From: JANMDR01 sp031376425
Lineage (GTDB): Bacteria; Pseudomonadota; Gammaproteobacteria; Burkholderiales; Usitatibacteraceae
Assembly (NCBI GenBank): GCA_031376425.1
Contig: JANMDR010000224.1
Location: 1 to 64,000, forward strand
DNA length: 64,000 nt
Reading direction: 5' to 3'
Shown here: positions 7,459 to 16,920 of the stretch, piece after piece
Layout of the letters: every line of letters starts with the position of its first letter
How positions within the stretch are numbered: the first letter of the stretch is position 1
The notes under the pieces: generated by a model
Told to the model about the DNA's origin: nothing
What the model saw: the letters and a program-made list of their open reading frames with translations, nothing else
The model's database searches: none
Translations under genes and position numbers: made by a program

Positions 7459-8595
7459 TTACCGCGCCATAACGTGAACAAAGGACTTTTCAACACCGTC
7501 TTTTAATTGATCAATTTCAACGCCATCCAGCGCCATTAACTGTGCGCGACGATCTGCGCGCACGCCTATCTGCAGGTCATCTCCGGCGCGATACACGCGT
7601 CGAACCAAGAACGCAGGGCGGCGTTTTGCTTCACTAAAAATACGCCCAATATATTCTCCCAGCACGCCTATGCCTAATAACTGAATCCCGCCCAAAAACA
7701 ATATCGAAACCAAAAGCGACGCATAGCCGGGCAAGTCCACACCAAAAATTAATGTGCGCACCGCAATCCACGCGCCCCAAAAAAATGCAATTACCGACAC
7801 CAATAATCCCGCCCAACTAAATAGCCGCAACGGTGCCGCACTAAAGCCCACAATGCCTTCCCACGCCAGCGCTAAAAGTGCGGCTGCATTAAAGCGTGAT
7901 TCGCCGTGTGCACGCGATGCACGGGCATACTCAATCGTGGTGGTGTGAAACCCCACCCACGCAAATAAGCCCTTCATGAAACGATGGTTTTCGGGCAGCG
8001 CATTTAATGCCGCCACTACCGTGCGATCCATCAAACGAAAATCACCCACGTTTTCAGGAATGCGCACACGGTCAGCAATGCGATTGTGCAGCCAATAAAA
8101 CGCCTGTGCACTCAATCGTTTTGCCCAGCCATCCGTTGAACGATCACAGCGTTTAGCCAGCACCACATCAAAGCCTTCGCGCCAACTATTGAGCATGGCT
8201 AAAATTAAATCTGGTGGATCTTGTAAGTCAGCATCCAATACAATTACGGCGTCGCCTATGGCGTGGCGCAAGCCCGCGGATAGCGCCGCCTCTTTACCAA
8301 AATTGCGACTCAATTCCACCACGGTAATACGTTCGTCTAAAATTTGCCGCGCCAACAATGTGGCAACTGTGGCATCACTACTGCCATCATCAACAAATAA
8401 TAGCTCCACCAACATATTTGGGTGCGTCGTTTTCGCTTTATCTAATGCCGGATCAAGCGCTGCAAAAAGCGGATCCAAACTAAGCGCCTCGTTATAGCAA
8501 GGTATGAGTAGCGTGAGCACAAAAGCGTCAGCGCTATGGGTAAAGGCATACTGTAGATTCATAGAAGCACCCAATGGCAAAAAATTGACACGCAT
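7459..8595 (-). CDS. Polyprenyl-phosphate glycosyltransferase, family 2 (GtrB/DPM1-like)
   Basis: Enzyme of 378 residues that should move a sugar from a nucleotide donor to polyprenyl phosphate at the inner face of the inner membrane. It has the family 2 fold: LLIPCYNEALSL near the start, FVDDGSSDAT, ELSRNFGKEAAL, the catalytic DADLQDPP motif, and DFRLMDRTV, all characteristic of DPM1/GtrB/ArnC-type enzymes. Two hydrophobic helices lie around residues 255-320. It is followed by a coupled membrane protein (TAATATG junction), the usual two-gene arrangement for lipid-linked sugar transfer. Two starts are possible (8595 and 11 codons later). The sugar is unknown. Confidence 0.92.
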   Translation of the reverse strand: MRVNFLPLGASMNLQYAFTHSADAFVLTLLIPCYNEALSLDPLFAALDPALDKAKTTHPNMLVELLFVDDGSSDATVATLLARQILDERITVVELSRNFGKEAALSAGLRHAIGDAVIVLDADLQDPPDLILAMLNSWREGFDVVLAKRCDRSTDGWAKRLSAQAFYWLHNRIADRVRIPENVGDFRLMDRTVVAALNALPENHRFMKGLFAWVGFHTTTIEYARASRAHGESRFNAAALLALAWEGIVGFSAAPLRLFSWAGLLVSVIAFFWGAWIAVRTLIFGVDLPGYASLLVSILFLGGIQLLGIGVLGEYIGRIFSEAKRRPAFLVRRVYRAGDDLQIGVRADRRAQLMALDGVEIDQLKDGVEKSFVHVMAR

Positions 8596-8613
8596 GGACG
8601 CACATTCAGGTTC

Positions 8614-8630
8614 AGCCTGAAGACGCCCTA
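8614..8630. repeat. Dispersed 17-nt element, copy 1
   Basis: AGCCTGAAGACGCCCTA matches the element at 62097-62113 at 16 of 17 positions. It is preceded by TTC, making TTCAGCCTGAA, a near-palindrome. It lies just upstream of the GtrB-like gene. Confidence 0.4.
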
Positions 8631-8841
8631 TTTAAAAGGGTTTGCAGCCATATGAGTAACACTAAGCAAATAAAGTTCAGCCTTAAAAAATAAGTCTAAC
8701 TATTGGTTTTTTTATTGAACTACTGCGAAACAAGGCGGTCTGAGTTGTAGGACGTCTAAACAAAATTAAGGGCTTACAAAGCGTTACAAGCGCGTTGCCG
8801 ACAGAAATCTTTACGTTACATATTGCTGATAACTTAGCAAT

Positions 8842-9864
8842 ATGCTTAATAAATCCACACTAATTAGCGTAATTGTTCCGGCCTACAATGCGGCGGCTCA
8901 CTTGCAAAAGTGCCTTGATAGCCTGCTAGCGCAAACTGTTGAGCGCCTTGAAATCATCATTATTGATGATGGCTCAAGTGATTTAACGCCTGCTATTTTG
9001 CGTGACTATGCCGCTAGATCAACACAAATTCGCGTATTTCGCCAAATTAATAGCGGCGTTTCAGTTGCACGCAATCATGGCCTCACCCATGCACGCGGCG
9101 AGTTTGTAGCATTCATGGATGCGGATGATTCTGCTGAACCAACACTCTATGCCGACATGCTGGCGCGAGCGCGATCTGATGCGCTCGATATTGTATTATG
9201 CAATGCATGGGTGCATTGCCTAGATGGCTCACGTAAGCTATTGTTTCCTGATACGGCATATGACCGCATTACCAGTGGTCAGTGCTGGATTACACAGTCC
9301 GTTGCATCACAGCAGATGCGCCACTACATTTGGTGTCACCTATACCGCCGTGATTTTTTACTTACCCATCAATTACAGTTTGCACCCGGCATTACCCATC
9401 AAGATATTGTGTGGACTAATGCAGCGATGGTGGCGGCGCGACGCGTGGGGTTCGTTAATCGACCTCTGTATCACTACATTAAGCGCGACGGCTCGCTCTC
9501 AAAACCTATGAGCGCACAGGGTCGCCTTACGGCTGCACGCCACTATATGCGCGTGGCGACTTTGCTGGAAGGATTAACCCGCGCGCTTACGTCTAATACT
9601 GCACTGCTGTTGGCATTGGAATCACAACTCATTGACGAGGGTATTGTGGTATTTCAATTAGCGCGGCATCTGCCATTCGCGTTACGGCAAATTCTATTTA
9701 CCGAACTACAGGCCAATGGCCATATGGAAACGCTAATGCAACACGCCAGTACAGCGAATCAAAAATACCGGATTTGGAAAAACGCATTACGCTACCAATT
9801 TTTTTGTGTGGCCGCGCAAGCCAAGCGAGTATCACGCCTAACGATGCATCACTTACTATCGTAA
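8842..9864 (+). CDS. Glycosyltransferase family 2
   Basis: Protein of 340 residues with the classic GT-A family 2 start: ISVIVPAYNAAAHLQKCLDSLL, the nucleotide-binding IIIIDDGSSD, NSGVSVARNHGL, and the metal-binding FMDADDSAEP. No membrane helices are evident, so it probably acts in the cytoplasm on a lipid-linked or glycan acceptor. The C-terminal third is helical and variable, as in EpsJ-like exopolysaccharide transferases. It stands between the divergent GtrB-like gene and convergent polA (29-nt gap) with 246 nt of non-coding DNA upstream. Donor and acceptor cannot be inferred. Confidence 0.92.
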   Translation: MLNKSTLISVIVPAYNAAAHLQKCLDSLLAQTVERLEIIIIDDGSSDLTPAILRDYAARSTQIRVFRQINSGVSVARNHGLTHARGEFVAFMDADDSAEPTLYADMLARARSDALDIVLCNAWVHCLDGSRKLLFPDTAYDRITSGQCWITQSVASQQMRHYIWCHLYRRDFLLTHQLQFAPGITHQDIVWTNAAMVAARRVGFVNRPLYHYIKRDGSLSKPMSAQGRLTAARHYMRVATLLEGLTRALTSNTALLLALESQLIDEGIVVFQLARHLPFALRQILFTELQANGHMETLMQHASTANQKYRIWKNALRYQFFCVAAQAKRVSRLTMHHLLS

Positions 9865-9893
9865 ATTGGTAATAAAACTTAAGCCAAAATTAC

Positions 9894-12734
9894 TCAATGC
9901 GCCTCATCCCAATTTTTACCCACGCCCGGCTCTGCAAGCAACGGCACTGCTAACTTAGCCACACCTGCCATTAATTCGGGAACCCTTGTTTTTACGGCTT
10001 CCAGCTCGCTTTCGGGCACTTCCAGCACGAGTTCATCATGCACTTGCATGATTAAAAGCGTTCGCATTTTTTCGGCTTCAAGCCAGTTTTGCACGGCCGT
10101 CATGGCGAGCTTAATTAAATCGGCTGCGGTACCCTGCATAGGCGCATTGATAGCAGCCCGTTCAGCACCTGCTCTACGCGCTTGATTGGCCGAGCGAATA
10201 TCGGGCAGCCATAATCTACGGCCAAACACGGTTTCTACATAACCGCGCTCATGGGCTTGGGCACGGGTGCGTTGCATATAGTCGGCCACACCCGGATAAC
10301 GCGCAAAATAGCGTTCTATATACTGCGCTGCAGCGGTACGATCAATGCCTAAACTAGTAGCAAGGCCGAATGCGCTCATGCCGTAGATCAGACCGAAGTT
10401 GATAGTTTTAGCATAGCGTCTTTGCTCGGCTGACACTTCATCAACTGGCACGGTAAATATTTCTGATGCCGTTGCACGATGTACGTCAAGACCCGCACCG
10501 AATGCCGCAAGCAGGCCAGGATCTTCACTTAAATGCGCCATGATGCGTAGCTCAATTTGGCTATAATCTGCAGACACAATAAAACTACCTGCAGGCGCAA
10601 TAAATGCTTCGCGAATACGCCGACCTTCTGCCGTGCGCACAGGAATATTTTGCAGATTTGGATCATTGCTAGCTAGGCGTCCGGTAACTGCCACGGCTTG
10701 CGCATAATTGGTGTGCACGCGACCTGTAGCGGCATTAACCATACGCGGTAGTTTATCGGTATAGGTGCTCTTTAGCTTTGCCATACTGCGGTACTCTAAA
10801 ATAAGCTTTGGCAGGGGATGATCTTCGGCAAGTTTTTCCAGCGTTTCTTCATCGGTTGAAGGTGCACCACCGGGCGTTTTTTTCAGTGGCTTAATCCCTT
10901 TAACGACAAATAAAATTTCACCTAATTGCTTAGGTGAACTTAAGTTAAATGGCTGCCCAGCTTCGGTATAAGCGCGGCTTTCTAACTCCATAATTTTATG
11001 GGCTAATTCACCACTTTGCTTTTCTAGCAACACACTATCTATCAGCACACCATTGCGTTCAATTTTGCAAAGCACCGATGTCACCGGCATTTCAATGGTT
11101 TCGTATACCGCTGTTAATCCCGCATCAGCACTAATTTGTGGATATAAGGCGTGGTGTAATTGCAAGGTTACATCCGCATCTTCTGCCGAATATTCGGCTG
11201 CGGTTTCAATCGTAATTTCATCAAAACGCAACTGCGAAACGCCTTTGCCCGCTATCGATTCGAAGGAAATGGTGGGCGTACCCAAATGGCGCATGGCAAG
11301 GGTGCCCATATCGTGGCGCTCATGGCTTTCGAGCACATAACTTTGCAGCAAAGTATCGTGCGCAAAGCCTTGCACGGCAATGCCGTGATTAGCGAAAATA
11401 TGCGTATCGTATTTGCAATTTTGCCCCACTTTTTTATGATCATGACTGGTAAGCCATGGATTTAGGGCATCTAGCACCATTTGCAGTGGCAATTGCTCAC
11501 CCACGCCGGGATAGTTGTGCGCAAGCGGGATATAGGCAGCACTACCCATCTCGCAGGCAACCGAAATACCAACAATTTTTGCCGTCATTGATACCAAGCT
11601 GGTGGTTTCGGTATCAAGCGCGGTAATAGGTGCCGCCATCAGCCGCACTACCCAAGTATTGAGCTGGCCAATAGTGGTAATGCACTCATAATTGCGGGTG
11701 TTGATAAACGCTTTGGCTTCGGTAGTGGCTGTGCCAGTTGACCAACGTACTGCCGCCACATCTTTATCGCGTTGCTTGAAAAGCCCTTCGGCCGCCTCTG
11801 CTGGCGCTGCCGGTGTCGCTATTGGTGCCGATGTTGGCGTAATGCCAGACTCTTTAGCCAAGGCCGCACGTAAACTTTTAAAACCGTAGCTCGCGAATAG
11901 CGCGTCTAGTTTTGGCACATCGGTAGCGCCGTGTTTAAAGGCCGTAACGGGCTGCGGCATGGGCACATCACATTTTACGGTCACTAAAAAACGCCCCGTT
12001 TCAAGCCACGTGATGGCATTACGTAAATTTTGACCAACCACGCCGGTAATGTCTGCCGCATTAGCGATTACACCATCTAGCGTGTTGTATTGGGTGAGCC
12101 ATTTAACGGCAGTCTTTGGGCCGCATTTATCGACACCGGGGACGTTATCTACCGTGTCGCCAACTAAAGCCAGATAATCAACAATCTGATTGGGCGTTAC
12201 GCCAAATTTGGCAACTACACCTGCATGATCTAGGGTTTCGTACGTCATGGTATTAACTAGGCTGACGTTATCGTTCACCAATTGCGCTAAATCTTTATCG
12301 CCGGTTGAAATGATGGTTTTCCAGCCATGCGCTGTAGCAGCAACAGCCATCGTGCCGATAACGTCATCAGCTTCATAATTATCCACCACCACACAAGGCC
12401 AGCCCATGGCCTCAATAGTTTCCCGAATTGGGCCAATTTGCGCGGCTAAATCCTCTGGCATGGCCGATCTGGTGGCTTTATAGTCAGAATAAACGGCATC
12501 ACGGAACGTTTTCCCTCTCGGATCAAACACGCAAGCGCTATAATCACTGGGATAATCATACTGAATACGCTTCAACATGTTTACCACACCCTGAATGGCG
12601 CCTGTTGGCTGGCCACTGGGCGAACGTAAATCTGGCATAGCGTGAAACGCCCGGTAGAAGTAGCTAGAAATGTCAACCAACAGCAGCCGCGGGGGTGGCA
12701 ATGACACCGGAACTTTTTCAGTAGTTTGATCCAT
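9894..12734 (-). CDS. polA: DNA polymerase I
   Basis: Full-length DNA polymerase I of about 946 residues, used in Okazaki fragment maturation and excision repair. The N-terminal 5'-3' exonuclease (about 1-290) shows LLLVDISSYFYRAFHAMPDL, NYEADDVIGT and GPKTA. The 3'-5' exonuclease (about 365-540) keeps ALDTETTS and SAEDADVTLQLH, so proofreading residues look intact. The polymerase domain has DYSQIELR (motif A), the O-helix RRYAKTINFGLIYG and the C-terminal VHDELVLE (motif C). The ATG at 12734 is preferred to an upstream TTG at 12749 and leaves a short gap to the divergent LOG gene. It lies near an APH-type thrB, a familiar betaproteobacterial neighbourhood. Confidence 0.98.
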   Translation of the reverse strand: MDQTTEKVPVSLPPPRLLLVDISSYFYRAFHAMPDLRSPSGQPTGAIQGVVNMLKRIQYDYPSDYSACVFDPRGKTFRDAVYSDYKATRSAMPEDLAAQIGPIRETIEAMGWPCVVVDNYEADDVIGTMAVAATAHGWKTIISTGDKDLAQLVNDNVSLVNTMTYETLDHAGVVAKFGVTPNQIVDYLALVGDTVDNVPGVDKCGPKTAVKWLTQYNTLDGVIANAADITGVVGQNLRNAITWLETGRFLVTVKCDVPMPQPVTAFKHGATDVPKLDALFASYGFKSLRAALAKESGITPTSAPIATPAAPAEAAEGLFKQRDKDVAAVRWSTGTATTEAKAFINTRNYECITTIGQLNTWVVRLMAAPITALDTETTSLVSMTAKIVGISVACEMGSAAYIPLAHNYPGVGEQLPLQMVLDALNPWLTSHDHKKVGQNCKYDTHIFANHGIAVQGFAHDTLLQSYVLESHERHDMGTLAMRHLGTPTISFESIAGKGVSQLRFDEITIETAAEYSAEDADVTLQLHHALYPQISADAGLTAVYETIEMPVTSVLCKIERNGVLIDSVLLEKQSGELAHKIMELESRAYTEAGQPFNLSSPKQLGEILFVVKGIKPLKKTPGGAPSTDEETLEKLAEDHPLPKLILEYRSMAKLKSTYTDKLPRMVNAATGRVHTNYAQAVAVTGRLASNDPNLQNIPVRTAEGRRIREAFIAPAGSFIVSADYSQIELRIMAHLSEDPGLLAAFGAGLDVHRATASEIFTVPVDEVSAEQRRYAKTINFGLIYGMSAFGLATSLGIDRTAAAQYIERYFARYPGVADYMQRTRAQAHERGYVETVFGRRLWLPDIRSANQARRAGAERAAINAPMQGTAADLIKLAMTAVQNWLEAEKMRTLLIMQVHDELVLEVPESELEAVKTRVPELMAGVAKLAVPLLAEPGVGKNWDEAH

Positions 12735-12776
12735 GATTTTTATACTCAATTTTTCTTAAAATGCAGGAAGCCTAAG

Positions 12777-13502
12777 ATGACGCACAAAGTACCCACCAGA
12801 CTAGACCCAGAACTAAAACACCAATCGCTCACCGCTGCGCGTGAAAGCTGGTGGATGTTTAATATTATCGCAGAGATGGTCACCGCCACTGAAAAACTGG
12901 CTGCGGTGACACCAGGCGTTGCCATTTTTGGTAGCGCACGCCTAAAAGAAGGTACGCCTTATTATGCACAAACTGAAATTATTGCGCGGATGTTATCGGA
13001 TACCGGCTTTTCAGTTATTTCAGGCGGCGGCCCCGGCATTATGGAAGCCGCTAATAAAGGCGCTATTGCTGGCAAAAGCCCGAGTGTTGGCTTAAATATT
13101 GTGTTGCCATTTGAACAGGGCGGTAATGGCTATCAAGATGTATCGCACTCTTTCCAACACTTTTTCGCCCGTAAAGTTATGTTTGTAAAACACGCCGCAG
13201 CTTATGTAGTGATGCCCGGCGGCTTTGGCACCTTAGACGAATTGACGGAGGCACTTACCTTGATCCAAACCGGCAAAATCCGCCGCATACCAGTTATTTT
13301 GGTGGGCTCCAGCTTTTGGGCAGGCCTTGTGGAATGGATTAAAACCACCCTCGTGGATGAAAAAGTAATTAGCCCGCATGATTTAGATTTATTCAAAGTA
13401 ATTGATGATCCAAAACAGGTGGTAGATACTATTTTTGATTTTTACGCCACCCGTAGCTTCACCCCAAGCCAAGGTGAACGTGCAATGGAAATGAGTTTGT
13501 AG
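12777..13502 (+). CDS. LOG family / TIGR00730 Rossmann-fold protein
   Basis: Cytosolic Rossmann-fold protein of about 241 residues in the LONELY GUY family. Members act as cytokinin riboside 5'-monophosphate phosphoribohydrolases or related nucleotide hydrolases. The diagnostic motifs are present: ISGGGPGIMEAANKGA and VMPGGFGTLDELTEAL. The longer N-terminus and the SFQHFFARKVMF segment suit the long LOG group. The ATG at 12777 is chosen because AGGAAG lies six nucleotides upstream; a farther in-frame start at 12726 would overlap polA. The physiological substrate in bacteria is not established for this subgroup. Confidence 0.92.
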   Translation: MTHKVPTRLDPELKHQSLTAARESWWMFNIIAEMVTATEKLAAVTPGVAIFGSARLKEGTPYYAQTEIIARMLSDTGFSVISGGGPGIMEAANKGAIAGKSPSVGLNIVLPFEQGGNGYQDVSHSFQHFFARKVMFVKHAAAYVVMPGGFGTLDELTEALTLIQTGKIRRIPVILVGSSFWAGLVEWIKTTLVDEKVISPHDLDLFKVIDDPKQVVDTIFDFYATRSFTPSQGERAMEMSL

Positions 13503-13608
13503 CTTCCCTTTTTCGGGTGAAGGTGCTTTGTTGCATAATTGGCTGGCAATGATGGGCGTAGACTTTTAGTTATGTTCTAGTTTCATGGCTCACTTTTTCG
13601 AGGTAACT

Positions 13609-14073
13609 ATGGCGCAATTTAATTTTAAGTATTCGTTGTTGATAGCGGCGTTAGGCGTGTGTAGTCCTGCTGCGTTCGCGCAATCAGATAGTGTGCGGCC
13701 CGCACGGCCAGCAGGTTTGGTGGTAGTTGAAACCGTGTTATCGCCACTAGCGCCCAATATTATTTTGCCCAAAGCTGCGTCAGTAGCCATGCCAAAAACC
13801 GATGCTAAAACTGGGGCTGAGGTTACAACCGAAACCATCACCAACGCGGCCGCAAAAGAAGCGGCTGTCAATGCAGAAACTGCTCGCACTACCGCAAATG
13901 CAAGCGGCACCATCATCGATGAAGTACGGCAAAAAGGCCAACCTACGGGTCTTCAGGTAAATACCGGCTTTTCGCAATACGCTATAAACGGCCCAAAAGC
14001 GACGAGCCACGTACCCGGTTTTGGTCCAGTACGAACAATTTCTGTACCCATGTGGAGCGTGTTTGGCTGGTAA
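13609..14073 (+). CDS. Hypothetical secreted protein
   Basis: Protein of about 154 residues that I do not recognise. A Sec signal peptide (MAQFNFKYSLLIAALGVCS, cleavage near AFAQ) is followed by an Ala/Thr-rich region with AAAKEAAVNAETARTTAN, likely helical or disordered. A conserved-looking tail HVPGFGPVRTISVPMWSVFGW ends the protein. The ATG at 13609 has GAGGT five nucleotides upstream; the ATG at 13585 lacks such a site. It lies 35 nt before two prepilin-like genes on the same strand and may belong with them. Confidence 0.6.
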   Translation: MAQFNFKYSLLIAALGVCSPAAFAQSDSVRPARPAGLVVVETVLSPLAPNIILPKAASVAMPKTDAKTGAEVTTETITNAAAKEAAVNAETARTTANASGTIIDEVRQKGQPTGLQVNTGFSQYAINGPKATSHVPGFGPVRTISVPMWSVFGW

Positions 14074-14108
14074 TAAAAACATCACGCCAAACATGACAGC
14101 CACCGCGC

Positions 14109-16124
14109 ATGAAACCCAGAAACGCACCCATAAAGAGCCTGAAGAAGCCCGTAAATAGCGGCTTTGCTGTGCTGTTTGTCCTACTGGGTTTAATGATAGT
14201 AGGCGGGATTATTGTTTTAAAATCGTTTAATGCTAACAGCGGAAATTTGGCGCGGCAACAAGTGGATACGGATGTGTTGGCTAGGGCTAAGTTGGCGTTG
14301 TTGACGCGGGCGATTTATGACGACGTAGCGGGATGGCGACCGGGTAACCTACTTATTCCTGATTATCTAGATGGCACGGCTATCGGTTATGACGGCGTCT
14401 CCGGGAGCGGTTGTCAAAATTTCGCCAGTCCCAATGGCCTCCCGCTTATCCAAGGAACGAACCCAACGGTGCAGGTAGACATGCGCTGTATCGGACGCCT
14501 GCCTTGGAAAACACTCGGCATGGACGGTTCGCTGAACAAAGACTTTTCTTTACCCGAAAATCGACACGACGGTTTGGGTGAAGTACCTTGGTATGCCGTC
14601 TCGGCTAACTTGGTTGACCCCACCTGTTTTACGGTTCTCAACTCAACAACGCTCAATGCTCCCGCTCCCGCACAAGTGCAATTACCCGGAGCACTTTGCA
14701 GCAGTAGCACCAACCCCAACCCCGTTCACCCTTGGTTAACCGTGCACGACGAATCTGGGAAAATTCTCTCTAGCCAAGTAGCGGCAGTGCTTATTCTGCC
14801 TGGCGTTGCGTTAGCTGGGCAAGCGCGTCCTCCTTACCCTGCGCCGGCGGTCGGTGCAGCTCAATATCTCGACGCAATGACAATAGAGGACAAGGATGAT
14901 AAGATCTGCAAGTTTCTACCGGGCGCGCCCGCTGCACCCTGTGTTATCAATAACGCTGAGCTCAACAATCACTTTGTGAGCGGCAGTGCCACATCGACGT
15001 TTAACGACAGACTCATTTTTATCACCGTGAAAGAGCTAGTAGAACAGCTGCAAAAAAGAGTAGCGTCACAAATGCGAGCATCGGTAAAGGAATATATTGC
15101 GGTAACAAACAAAATGCCGTGGCTCGGCAATTTACCAGCTGAAGCTGCTACCGTTAATACCTCGATAGGCTTACTACCGCTTATGCCAAGAACTGGCACC
15201 TCTGCCCCAACCGAATTTAGCTGGTCGCTAGAAGTGGCTGCAGCAGCGATTGACGAAACAGGTAATGCACGCTGTATCAAGCTATCCGGAACACCCGACA
15301 CCTATATTCGCAATCAATTATTTGAATCGATCAAAAACCCGACCACCTTGAATTTTCGACTAGGCTCCACCGGTGCCGTTAATACCCCTGCAGCTGGTCA
15401 GTGTAAATGGAAAAATGGTGCACTTACTGAGGCGCGAACTGCTTTTGAATGCAGCTATACAGCGACAACAACTTCAACGCCTAATTTGGATACTTATTCG
15501 ATACTTAATGATTGTGAGAATAAGGCAAACGTGGTCGCCAACAAAACTTTTAATATTCAGCGCACGGTAAATGTGTCGTTTAATATTCTTAAAGATACCA
15601 ACTGCGCTGGTCCTGATTTTGCGTCGTCAGTTCAGGAACCTTCGGCAACGGACGTGGGACGCGTAACCGTGGTGTGTGGCAGTATTAACGCAAATAATAT
15701 TGTCGCAGTGGCAGATACCTACACCGATACTACTACTACCCAAACGGTTAATGCCACTGTTCAACCTGCATCCAGCCCACTACTTAAAATAACGGTTAGC
15801 AATATGCGCTTTAGCCCTTATATACCCGACTGGTTCACGGATAATGGCTGGGATAAGTCATCGCTAGTAGCACTTGCTAATAGCGCCGCACCGTCGACAC
15901 CGATTCCGGATCTATGCGCAGGTGAGGCTACTCTAAAAGTCGGCAATACCACTGGAGTACGAGCAATCGCAATTGTCAGTGGTGCCCCACTAAGCACCCA
16001 AACGCGACCATCTCCACTACTTAGCAACTATATAGAGAGCCTCGGCGCAAATTGCGCGTTTTCGGCACAAAGTAAGCCGCATAGCCCTACGTATAACGAT
16101 ACTATATTGACAATATTGCCATGA
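14109..16124 (+). CDS. Large prepilin-like/PilX-like protein of unknown function
   Basis: Protein of 671 residues. A basic N-terminal leader is followed by SGFAVLFVLLGLMIVGG, a single hydrophobic helix that resembles a type IV prepilin or PilX-like N-terminus but lacks the usual Glu at position +5. The remainder is a large Ser/Thr/Asn/Ala-rich region with scattered Cys (for example SGSGCQNF, GAPAAPCV, CENKANV, DTNCAGPD, LGANCAF), consistent with an exported disulphide-containing protein. Its stop overlaps the next pseudopilin start by ATGA, so they are translationally coupled. It may be a minor pilin or a tip/adhesin-like subunit; this is inference. No family name can be given. Confidence 0.6.
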   Translation: MKPRNAPIKSLKKPVNSGFAVLFVLLGLMIVGGIIVLKSFNANSGNLARQQVDTDVLARAKLALLTRAIYDDVAGWRPGNLLIPDYLDGTAIGYDGVSGSGCQNFASPNGLPLIQGTNPTVQVDMRCIGRLPWKTLGMDGSLNKDFSLPENRHDGLGEVPWYAVSANLVDPTCFTVLNSTTLNAPAPAQVQLPGALCSSSTNPNPVHPWLTVHDESGKILSSQVAAVLILPGVALAGQARPPYPAPAVGAAQYLDAMTIEDKDDKICKFLPGAPAAPCVINNAELNNHFVSGSATSTFNDRLIFITVKELVEQLQKRVASQMRASVKEYIAVTNKMPWLGNLPAEAATVNTSIGLLPLMPRTGTSAPTEFSWSLEVAAAAIDETGNARCIKLSGTPDTYIRNQLFESIKNPTTLNFRLGSTGAVNTPAAGQCKWKNGALTEARTAFECSYTATTTSTPNLDTYSILNDCENKANVVANKTFNIQRTVNVSFNILKDTNCAGPDFASSVQEPSATDVGRVTVVCGSINANNIVAVADTYTDTTTTQTVNATVQPASSPLLKITVSNMRFSPYIPDWFTDNGWDKSSLVALANSAAPSTPIPDLCAGEATLKVGNTTGVRAIAIVSGAPLSTQTRPSPLLSNYIESLGANCAFSAQSKPHSPTYNDTILTILP

Positions 16125-16861
16125 CTACCTATTACGCCATGCCTAAAAAACCTCAATTCGGCTTTTCACTCATCGAAATGGCGGTGGTGTTGGTCGTGCT
16201 CACCATTATCTTGACAGTGATAGCACAGCCGGTAGCCAACCAAATTGAAAGCCGCAAAATTGCTGACACACAAAAAAAATTAGAGGAAGTAAAGGAAGCC
16301 TTATACGGTTACGCGCAAACAAAGGGGCGGCTACCACGGCCTGCAATAAGCGCTACGGACGGCAAGGAGCTTGCTGCCGACTGCGCAGCACCTTTAAATT
16401 GCGTTGGCTTTATCCCTTGGGTTACGTTGGGCATAGATAAAGCAGACGCATGGGGCGGCATCATTCGCTATACGGTGACACAAAACCTATCATCCGATAC
16501 GCTATTCATGCTCGCCACGGTCGGTGATCGCGAGGTGGTCACGCGCAATGACACCGGTACCGCCTCACTAGTTGCGACCAAGGTAGCAGCAATCGTATGG
16601 TCGCACGGCAAACGCAATTTTGGCACGGACGCAGAAAATGGGGGGATGCGGCCAAACACCAGCGTGACTAACACCGATGAGTCCCACAATAACACCCTAC
16701 CGGCTATCGGCACACCCGCCATTGCTGCGGGCCTAGGCGTCTACAGCCGCCTTCCCAGTGACAGTACCGCAATTGCTGGTGGCGAATTTGACGATTTAGT
16801 GTCATGGATTCCTACTTCAATTTTGATGGGTAAAATGGTGCAAGCAGGCAAATTGCCTTGA
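16121..16861 (+). CDS. Type II secretion/type IV pilin-like pseudopilin
   Basis: Protein of 246 residues with a clear class III prepilin signal: short basic leader, FG cleavage site, then FSLIEMAVVLVVLTII with the conserved Glu at +5. The helix continues into a periplasmic segment ESRKIADTQKKLEEVKEALYGYAQTKGRLPRPA, common in stand-alone pilin-like proteins. The C-terminal region is probably globular. The start at 16121 overlaps the previous gene by 4 nt; an ATG at 16139 would give a shorter leader. A prepilin peptidase is not seen in the window. It is separate from the main secretion operon and may form a small accessory pilus with the 671-residue partner. Confidence 0.8.
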   Translation: MTTYYAMPKKPQFGFSLIEMAVVLVVLTIILTVIAQPVANQIESRKIADTQKKLEEVKEALYGYAQTKGRLPRPAISATDGKELAADCAAPLNCVGFIPWVTLGIDKADAWGGIIRYTVTQNLSSDTLFMLATVGDREVVTRNDTGTASLVATKVAAIVWSHGKRNFGTDAENGGMRPNTSVTNTDESHNNTLPAIGTPAIAAGLGVYSRLPSDSTAIAGGEFDDLVSWIPTSILMGKMVQAGKLP

Positions 16862-16920
16862 GTTCGCCTAAATTACTAATACATCAGCACTCTTCTCAAT
16901 TTTTTAATTATTTCTAAGTT

